Shown: positions 58,033 to 64,000 of the stretch, piece by piece
Layout of the letters: the number at the start of each line of letters is the position of its first letter
Position numbering within the stretch: the first letter of the stretch is position 1
DNA from: Rhodospirillales bacterium
Lineage (GTDB): Bacteria; Pseudomonadota; Alphaproteobacteria; Reyranellales; Reyranellaceae
Assembly: GCA_016185145.1 (NCBI GenBank)
Contig: JACPOB010000043.1
Location: 1-64,000 of the forward strand
DNA: 64,000 bases
Direction of reading: 5' to 3'
Position numbers and translations under genes: made by a program
Notes under the pieces: generated by a model
Told to the model about the DNA's origin: nothing
Databases searched by the model: none
The model's input: only the letters and a program-made list of their open reading frames with translations

Positions 58033-59409
58033 TCAGAAGCGCAGGTCCATGCCGAGCATGACCGCCCACGAGTTGCCGACCACCGCGTTGCTGGGGCCGT
58101 AGGCGTTGTAGTACTGGAAGCCGCCGACCATCTTGACGCCGGGGCCGAGGGCGTAGTTGGCGCCCACTTCCCACTTCTGCACGACTTCCGTGCCGAACAG
58201 CACCTGGGTCGACGGATTGTTGCTGAAGACGGTGCTGTTGCCCGAAAATGGGTTGCCGCTGCCGTTGTTGGGTGCGCTGAGCGTCTGCGCCTGCGTGCCG
58301 ACCGCGATGGCCGTCACGTTGCTCGAGCCGTTGCCGTTGGTGTTGTAGAAGCCGGCCCACATGAACGACATCTGCCACGGACCGGTCTCGTACATGATGC
58401 CCGCGGTGTAGAAGCGGGTGTCGTTGTCGACCCCGGTGTAGTAGTTGGCGCCGAGGCCGTTGTTGTCCCAGCCGAGCGCGCCGCCGATGGTGAAGCCGGC
58501 ATAGGCGAACTGGGCACCGACCACCCACTGCTTCCAGGAGGTGAGGTTGGCGCCGGTCACCATGTTGGCCGAACCCGCGAACGGCGAGAAGCCGGGCACG
58601 AACGAGGCGTAGGCGAACGCGCCGTACAGCGCGACGCTGAAGTCACCGAACTTGTTCAGGTAGTTGGCGCCGACGTCGAACAGATCCTGCCAGGCGTAGT
58701 CCGAGCTCGGGCAGTTGTTCATGTTGGTGGCGTTGTTGTAGCCGCAGATGCCGGCGCCGAAACCCGGACCGCTGCTGACATAGGGCGCACCCGCCGCGCC
58801 GTTTGCCGTTATGTTCAGCTTCGGAGCGTAGCCCACGCCGAGCTGCAGACCGAGGAAGCGCGGCGTGAAGTAGTTGATGCGGTTGACGTCCTGCCAAGTC
58901 GGCGTGATCGTCGTCGCCATCGTGCGCCAATAGGCCTTGTTGTTGTTCAGGACCGATTGGTTGATCCAATTGTGATTGTGCTGAATGGCGCCCCACCCGA
59001 TGAAGGCCGAGGGCGTGCCGTAGTACATGCGGTACGTCGCTGCGTCGCGGGAGCCCACCTCGACGCGGCCCCAGTCGCCGAAGGCGAAGAGGAACGCTTC
59101 GTCGATCTGCGCGTTGGCAGTGGCGGAGCTCGGATCCCACGCTTCGAGCTCGACCGTCAGCCCCACCGAGGTGCCGTTGTCCAGCTTGGTCTGGCCAATG
59201 AAGTGGATTTCGCCTTCCTGAAGGAACTCGAGACCCTTGTAGTTGGTGAACGTACCGTTCAGGGCGTAGGTCGGGGCGATATTGCCGGCCACGCCGTAGA
59301 AGGTGTAGTAGCCGCCGATCCCCATCTTGATCGGGTCGGCGGCCATGGCGGGTGTCACTGCGCCACCGACGACCAAGGCAGTAGAAGCGAGCAGAAGCTT
59401 TTTGATCAT
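58033..59409 (-). CDS. Outer membrane porin (Porin_4 family)
   Basis: 458 residues. The signal peptide MIKKLLLASTALVVGG... ends AMA; the mature chain has alternating strands rich in G, N, Y and W (MGIGGYYTFYG, VGLTVELEAWDP, AFGDWGRVEVGSRDAA) and ends in aromatic-terminal MLGMDLRF, the BAM recognition signal. Trimeric general diffusion porin. ATG 59409 has GGGAGG. The 352 bases upstream (59410-59761) hold its promoter region but no gene. Confidence 0.88.
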   Translation of the reverse strand: MIKKLLLASTALVVGGAVTPAMAADPIKMGIGGYYTFYGVAGNIAPTYALNGTFTNYKGLEFLQEGEIHFIGQTKLDNGTSVGLTVELEAWDPSSATANAQIDEAFLFAFGDWGRVEVGSRDAATYRMYYGTPSAFIGWGAIQHNHNWINQSVLNNNKAYWRTMATTITPTWQDVNRINYFTPRFLGLQLGVGYAPKLNITANGAAGAPYVSSGPGFGAGICGYNNATNMNNCPSSDYAWQDLFDVGANYLNKFGDFSVALYGAFAYASFVPGFSPFAGSANMVTGANLTSWKQWVVGAQFAYAGFTIGGALGWDNNGLGANYYTGVDNDTRFYTAGIMYETGPWQMSFMWAGFYNTNGNGSSNVTAIAVGTQAQTLSAPNNGSGNPFSGNSTVFSNNPSTQVLFGTEVVQKWEVGANYALGPGVKMVGGFQYYNAYGPSNAVVGNSWAVMLGMDLRF

Positions 59410-59761
59410 CACAGCCTCCCACTCTCGTTGGGCTCTCTTTGATCCTCCCTCTTTCACTCACAGTTGTTCCACAATCTCCAGTTTCGGACATTACATCCCG
59501 CTGATGATCGCGGCATGCCGACCGTCGTTGCAATCGATGTTAGGGAACGTCCTCTTATAGTTTCCAAACTCTAATCATCCGTCGAGAGAGAGAAAGTGAG
59601 CATGTGTACCCGTCAGGCGCGGTCACACCATTTGCCTCCCCTCTGCTCGTTGACGCGTGGAGGGACCGGCTAAGTTGGCGGTCTTTTGCGACCAGAAGCC
59701 TGTTGCGCGCGCCTTTGGATGCAGTACAAATCGCCTGCACCTGTGCTGCACCTAGCAGTGT
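59410..59761. other. Intergenic region between porin and tRNA-Arg
   Basis: Relatively AT-rich spacer with start signals for both the porin (minus) and the tRNA (plus). A short palindrome TTGTGGAACAA-like motif lies near 59463, and a TTGACG near 59650 with no well-spaced -10. No convincing coding sequence: a minus-strand frame at 59555-59839 is the antisense of the tRNA gene extended by chance. Confidence 0.6.
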
Positions 59762-59838
59762 GTCCCCGTAGCTCAGCTGGATAGAGCAGCGGTTTCCTAA
59801 ACCGGAGGTCGGAGGTTCGAATCCTCTCGGGGACGCCA
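59762..59838 (+). tRNA. tRNA-Arg (anticodon CCT)
   Basis: 77 bases including an encoded CCA. Acceptor arms GTCCCCG/CGGGGAC, D arm GCTC...GAGC, anticodon loop TTCCTAA with CCT, and T arm GGAGG-TTCGAAT-CCTCT. The first pair of the anticodon stem is G/G mismatched. The gene reads the rare AGG codon. Confidence 0.95.
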
Positions 59839-59867
59839 TTCCCTGTGCAAAAGAGCGGCCCCGGCGG

Positions 59868-60962
59868 TCAGCTCGTGACGATCTCGCCGTTGACGACCTT
59901 GGGGAAGGCGTCGAAGTGCGACTTGAACGTCGCCAGGCGCGGCGTGGCGACGATGGCGGCCGTTCCCACGGCGAACTCGAGGATCATCAGTGCGATCGAT
60001 TCTGCATTGTGCAGCTTGAACCACTTGCCGATCCCCAGGAAATGTCCTTCGAACGCATAGGCGTTGTCGTTGATCTCGAGACCAGTGCCGTCGCGGGGCC
60101 CGACGAAATGGCACATCTCATGGATCACCGTCCATTGCTTCTCGATCGGGGCAGGCTGGTTCGCGAAGATCGGCCCGAGGAAGACCGTGTGGCCCGGCGC
60201 CTTTATGTTCACGCCTTTCTCCACGTAGATCTGGAACTGATTCGTCGACAACTTGTCGCCGCCGCGCACGGTCCAGGCGATGACGCCGGCGCCCGGCTTC
60301 GGATCGAACATGATGATGCTGTCTATGCCATGGGCGCCGAAGGCATTGGCACGCGAGACCTGGAAATGGATCGCCGACACGATCCTGAGCAGCATGCCGG
60401 CGTCGTTCGGGGTGACCTTCACCTTGGCGGTCTCGAAATGCTTGTTCAGCCACGCCATGGTCGTCGGCGTCTGATGCAGCAGCTTGAAGCGCAGCGACAT
60501 CAGGGTGCGCTCGAGATCCTTCAGGATCTGCTTTCCTTCCGCGACCATTTGCGGACCGGTCTGCGTCGGTTTCGGCGGCGTCGAGGGCGAGCCAGCGGCC
60601 TGTCCGGGTCGGCCGTCGAGCCCGAGCCGGCCGACGGGAATGGAGGGAGAGTCGCAGATGAGCGCTGTCAGCGCCTTGATCGTCGGCCCATCCACGTCGA
60701 TCCGCCCGTCCGTCCGGGTCAGGACTTTCGCTTGGAACTTTTCGATCGCCGCCTGTGTTTTCGGGCCAATAATTCCGTCCTCGGCCAGCAGAACCGCCGG
60801 GCCGCCATCCTGCGGCGGCGTCGAATTCAGGAACGTCTGTACGATCCGAACATCGGCCTTCTTGTTTGCTCCGCCTTTTCCGACCGAACCGCCGATTGGT
60901 TTGGTGGTGGGATTGCTGCAGAAAAAACAAGTCCTGAATGACGAGTTTGCAACCAGCGACAT
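59868..60962 (-). CDS. Peptidoglycan-binding, zinc endopeptidase-like protein (HExxH)
   Basis: 364 residues. Residues about 30-95 are a peptidoglycan-binding repeat (VRIVQTFLNSTPP, DGIIGPKTQAAIEKFQ). Near residue 285 the motif VIHEMCHFVG (HExxH) is followed by DGTGLEINDNAYAFEG, resembling the aspartate-zinc ligand loop of M35/aspzincin metallopeptidases. There is no evident signal peptide (cysteine-rich start TCFFC). It could be a cell-wall-targeting effector or a moonlighting enzyme. Next to the tRNA. Confidence 0.65.
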   Translation of the reverse strand: MSLVANSSFRTCFFCSNPTTKPIGGSVGKGGANKKADVRIVQTFLNSTPPQDGGPAVLLAEDGIIGPKTQAAIEKFQAKVLTRTDGRIDVDGPTIKALTALICDSPSIPVGRLGLDGRPGQAAGSPSTPPKPTQTGPQMVAEGKQILKDLERTLMSLRFKLLHQTPTTMAWLNKHFETAKVKVTPNDAGMLLRIVSAIHFQVSRANAFGAHGIDSIIMFDPKPGAGVIAWTVRGGDKLSTNQFQIYVEKGVNIKAPGHTVFLGPIFANQPAPIEKQWTVIHEMCHFVGPRDGTGLEINDNAYAFEGHFLGIGKWFKLHNAESIALMILEFAVGTAAIVATPRLATFKSHFDAFPKVVNGEIVTS

Positions 60963-61121
60963 TGCCCGCCTCCTCGAGAAAACGGCCGCGGCGCGCCCTG
61001 TCCCAGGAAAGCGGTTGCGCCTACGTCGGAACTCCGGGCAAGCGTTGCATGTCCAGGCGGGATTTCAAGCTTGATTGTTGCGCCGAGGGTCGGCGGTTCG
61101 TCGAACCTTCGCTAAATCAAT

Positions 61122-62672
61122 CTACGCCGCAAGGCTGCCGACGAATTGCCTGATGCCGGCCAGGACGGGTTGCTGATCGCCGGCGAAAGGCCAGTGATCG
61201 GCGCCGTCGAGCTCGACGAAGCGCGCCTGGGCGATGCGGCTGGCGAGATGCCGGCCGGCGCCGATGCGAACGGCGTTGTCACCGCGACGGTGCAGCACCA
61301 GGGTCGGAACGGAAATTCGTCCGAGAAGATGCCGGACATCGGTATCGCGCAACGCCTCGAGCACGCCTTTGATCGCTCCCGGGCTCGACGCCGCCCGCAG
61401 CAGGCCTGCCCACCAGGCTCTCGCCCGGGGATCCCCGGACAGGCTCGGCGCGAACGTCTCGATGCCGGCAGGTCCGCCCCACACCTCGACGAGCTGCCGC
61501 AGCCACATGTCGTACTGACCAGGTTTCAGCGTGTACGGATAGTCGGGCGCCGCGCTTCCCTTGGCCAGTGAGGCGAACAGGACGAGGCCGGCGACACGAT
61601 CGGGAAAATCCGCGGCAAACTTGATGCATGCCGGTCCGCCCTCGGACGCGCCGAACAGTACGACCCGGCGGCTGCCAGCGGCGTCGAGCACGGTACCGAT
61701 ATCCCGCGCGGTCGCATCGACGCTGGGGGCGGATCCGACCCGGTCGGAGAGCCCGACGCCGCGACGATCGAGCAGGATGAGGCGGCCCATCCCGGCGAGG
61801 GAGGACAGGAACGTCCGGCACCGAGGTTCCTCCCAGACCCGTTCCACATGGGACACGAAGCCGGGCAGCACCAGAACATCGACCCGGCCGGCGCCGTAGG
61901 TCTGGAACGCAAGATGGACGCCGCCGCCGCTTGCGTAGCGCGTCGGCGGCGGGGCCTCGGCCGCCGACGTTTCGCCGGCGTTCAGCAGCGCGAGGGTCTC
62001 GGCTTCGGGTGCGACGCCGAGCTCGTCGCGCAGACGTTGCGTCAGGGCAGCGAGGTGGCGCTCGGCGCCAGCGCGATCCCCGGCGCGCAGGAGATTGCGG
62101 ATGAGGTGCCGGCCATACACTTCGCTGAGTGGATCGAGTTCGACGAGCCGGCCCGCATACGCCGCTGCGGCCGCGTAATCGCCGGCTGCATTCTTGTCGT
62201 GCACCATGCGCTCGAGCGCCTGGATCGCCCGGCCGCGCAGGGCCTCGCGGCGAAAGAAGGCCCATTCGTCGAACTGCGGGCAGTCGCCCGGCGAGAAACC
62301 GGCGAGAAAGTCGCCACCATAGAGACGGCAGGCCTGCTCGAAGTCGCCGCGGTCGCAGGCCTGCTCGAACAGCTGGGATTCCACCTGCAGGTCGATGGCC
62401 GGCGACCATCGAACCGTCGAACGGTCGATCGCGAGAGCGTCGTCGCCGAGCACGGCCTGAAGCCGATGCAGCAGGCGCCGCAGCCGTGCCCGCACGAGAT
62501 CTTCGGCGCTCTCCGGCCACAACATGGTTGCGATCGCGTCGCGCCCGACCGGGCCGCCCGCTTCGGCCAGATGGATCAGCAGGGCGAGGCCCTTGCGCAA
62601 GGCCAATGGGCACGGCCGGTCGTCTCGACGGATCTCCGGGAAGCCAAGCGTCCGCAGGGTGAACACAGTCAT
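61122..62672 (-). CDS. BTAD transcriptional activator fused to an alpha/beta hydrolase
   Basis: 516 residues. Residues 1-95 form a winged helix of SARP/AfsR type (PLALRKGLALLIHLAE), about 95-245 the bacterial transcriptional activator helical domain (ACRLYGGDFLAGF; DPLSEVYGRHLIRNLLRAG), then an alpha/beta hydrolase with nucleophile elbow LFGASEGGPA, an aspartate near ALRDTDV/HRRGDN and catalytic histidine in DGADHWPF. The enzyme domain could sense or process a ligand. ATG 62672 has GGGGAGTG. Divergent from the MFS exporter. Confidence 0.85.
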   Translation of the reverse strand: MTVFTLRTLGFPEIRRDDRPCPLALRKGLALLIHLAEAGGPVGRDAIATMLWPESAEDLVRARLRRLLHRLQAVLGDDALAIDRSTVRWSPAIDLQVESQLFEQACDRGDFEQACRLYGGDFLAGFSPGDCPQFDEWAFFRREALRGRAIQALERMVHDKNAAGDYAAAAAYAGRLVELDPLSEVYGRHLIRNLLRAGDRAGAERHLAALTQRLRDELGVAPEAETLALLNAGETSAAEAPPPTRYASGGGVHLAFQTYGAGRVDVLVLPGFVSHVERVWEEPRCRTFLSSLAGMGRLILLDRRGVGLSDRVGSAPSVDATARDIGTVLDAAGSRRVVLFGASEGGPACIKFAADFPDRVAGLVLFASLAKGSAAPDYPYTLKPGQYDMWLRQLVEVWGGPAGIETFAPSLSGDPRARAWWAGLLRAASSPGAIKGVLEALRDTDVRHLLGRISVPTLVLHRRGDNAVRIGAGRHLASRIAQARFVELDGADHWPFAGDQQPVLAGIRQFVGSLAA

Positions 62673-62773
62673 CGTGGTGCACTCCCCATCGCGGGTGTCC
62701 GGGGACACTCAGGGGACGAGGCGATGCTACCAGCCACGGACTTCATGATGCCACTCTGTCGTGGACTCCCCAA

Positions 62774-63949
62774 ATGAAAGACAACTGGTCGCTCCTGGTT
62801 TTGTGCACCGTAACCGCAATCGATATGCTCGGTTATGGGATCATCGTGCCGATCCTGCCCTTCTACGCTGAGGCATTGGGGGCATCCCCCATCGAGCTGG
62901 CCGTCATAATTGCGGCATTTCCGCTGGCGCAAAGCATTTCGTACGCCTTGCTGGGGCGCCTGTCCGATCGGTTCGGCAGACGGCGCCTGATCGTCGTCGG
63001 CCTGGCCCTATCTGCGGTTTCGTACGTCGCGTTCGGTTTCGCGAGCTCGTTCTCGACACTGTTGCTTTCACGCGTGGGCGCCGGCTTTGGAGCCGGCACG
63101 TTCGCGGTCCTGCAGGCGCTCGCCGCCGACATGACCGACGACAAGCAGAGAACGGCGGCAATGGGCTACATCGGCGCGTCCTACGGCGTCGGTCTGATGC
63201 TTGGGCCGGCCCTGGCGAGCCTGACCTCGGTTCTCGGCTACAGCGCCACCGGCCTCGCTGCCGCGCTCCTCGCGATCGTCGGAGCCGCCCTGGCGGGCTT
63301 CTGCCTGCCGCGTTCAGCGCGCCGCAACGACCATCGATCGAGTCGACAACCGCTTGGATTGAGAGCGTGGATCGGCGCATACGCGTCATGGCCCTTGTCG
63401 GTTGTCGTGATCGTCTATCTCATCACCTTGCCGGCATTCGAGGGGGTGATGTCGATGCTCGCCCTGTTCCTCGAACGGAGGATATCGCTTGGAGTGCAGG
63501 ATGCAGGCTTCCTGTGGGCCTGGGCCGGGCTGATAACCATACTTTCGAGAGTGGCGATCGGGCGCTGGTCTGCGAGAGTCGATGACAAGGCGATCATTCT
63601 CGGCGGTCTCGGGCTTCTCTCGAGCGGCGTCGCGTTGTTGGCCACGACGACGAATTTCTGGTTTGGCTTGCTGGCGGTCCTTCCATTCGCCACCGGATAC
63701 GGACTGGTCTTCCCTACTTTAGCCAGTCTCGCGTCGAAGCTCGCCGACGATGACATCAAGGGATCGATCCTGGGTGGCTTTCTGTTTCTGGGCGGAGGTG
63801 GACGCATCGTCGGGCCTATCGTCGCCGGATTGGCATTCGAGCGGATCGGCATCGATCTTCCCATGCTCCTTGCCGCCCTGTCGTTCGTCCTGGCCGCGCT
63901 GGTGACGCTCGCCGTTCCGCGTCAGGTACGAGTTCCCTCTCAGGCATAG
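62774..63949 (+). CDS. MFS transporter, DHA1/TetA-like
   Basis: 391 residues, twelve membrane helices. The loop 2-3 motif GRLSDRFGRRRLIVVG and helix-5 motif GASYGVGLMLGPALA are antiporter signatures of drug:H+ exporters. Probable target of the divergent BTAD-hydrolase regulator. Complete. Confidence 0.85.
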   Translation: MKDNWSLLVLCTVTAIDMLGYGIIVPILPFYAEALGASPIELAVIIAAFPLAQSISYALLGRLSDRFGRRRLIVVGLALSAVSYVAFGFASSFSTLLLSRVGAGFGAGTFAVLQALAADMTDDKQRTAAMGYIGASYGVGLMLGPALASLTSVLGYSATGLAAALLAIVGAALAGFCLPRSARRNDHRSSRQPLGLRAWIGAYASWPLSVVVIVYLITLPAFEGVMSMLALFLERRISLGVQDAGFLWAWAGLITILSRVAIGRWSARVDDKAIILGGLGLLSSGVALLATTTNFWFGLLAVLPFATGYGLVFPTLASLASKLADDDIKGSILGGFLFLGGGGRIVGPIVAGLAFERIGIDLPMLLAALSFVLAALVTLAVPRQVRVPSQA

Positions 63950-63952
63950 CGC

Positions 63953-64000
63953 GTGCCTCGCGAAATTGCCCGATGGGCGCTGATGGCCGTGGCTGTGGTT
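63953..64000 (+). CDS. Possible start of a next gene, cut by the window edge
   Basis: GTG 63953 begins an open frame to the window end reading PREIARWALMAVAVV, hydrophobic like the first membrane helix of a transporter. Too short to identify. Confidence 0.25.
   Translation, partial: MPREIARWALMAVAVV

Noticed and set aside
59555..59839. Minus-strand frame of 94 residues over the tRNA
   Set aside because: Its start (RGFEPPTSGLGNRCSIQLSYGD-like) is the well-known false peptide from the antisense of a tRNA gene.

Overview
The window is GC-rich, densely packed chromosomal DNA of an alphaproteobacterium. The gene orders ffh-rpsP-rimM-trmD-rplS-leuC-leuD-leuB, hemC/tsaD-gpsA, rsmI-yraN-gshB, cycM/pheA and dapF-ftsY-yciB are typical of that class. 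The mix of a Rieske oxygenase, a ferric-type ABC importer, a Porin_4 porin and an LpoA-like protein suggests a metabolically versatile soil or aquatic member (Rhodospirillales, Reyranella or Bradyrhizobium-like). The genus is an inference.

Layout: 0-2 kb holds the right end of an ISL3-type insertion sequence that cuts a membrane sensor gene, next to two response regulators. 2-10 kb: hisN, cycM, pheA, rpe, a GST, a PhzF protein, a TIM-barrel isomerase and a HerA-like ATPase. 10-13 kb: an ECF sigma/anti-sigma pair divergent from a Tat metallophosphoesterase and a CuA-type cupredoxin, with mirror-image promoter motifs between them. 13-21 kb: the ribosome/SRP/leucine operon, with two RDD membrane proteins inserted in the leu genes. 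21-26 kb: CPBP protease, DsbA-type isomerase, glycosyltransferase-like gene, dapF, then ftsY fused by a deletion to the remains of yciB, and an orphan AbrB protein. 26-32.5 kb: IclR regulator, ferric-type ABC importer and Rieske oxygenase. 32.5-40 kb: NUDIX, pgk, tusA-like, M48 lipoprotein, hemC, tsaD, a 2OG oxygenase, gpsA, a gutted EVE-domain gene and a DMT exporter. 40-47 kb: creatininase, three small lipoproteins, an unusual promoter/hairpin/20-codon ORF locus, a DUF255 protein, a PLP ammonia-lyase and two small genes. 47-57.5 kb: HAD, LpoA-like, rsmI, yraN, SirB1-like, gshB, ankyrin protein, arfB, a broken fumC, a ThrE exporter, mqo and a cupin. 57.9-64 kb: porin, tRNA-Arg(CCT), a zinc endopeptidase-like protein, a BTAD regulator fused to an alpha/beta hydrolase, and an MFS exporter.

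Most unusual: (1) three clean internal deletions of roughly 200-280 bp (my estimates) in conserved genes, at ftsY/yciB, the EVE gene and fumC. FtsY is normally essential, so either the assembly is wrong at these joins or the biology is odd. (2) A near-consensus sigma70 promoter followed by a very stable hairpin and a 20-codon ORF with a good ribosome binding site, but with no same-strand gene behind it. (3) Back-to-back ECF promoter motifs. (4) Three families of intergenic palindromes, one of which supplies the last 20 or so codons of tsaD. No CRISPR array, rRNA gene or prophage was seen.
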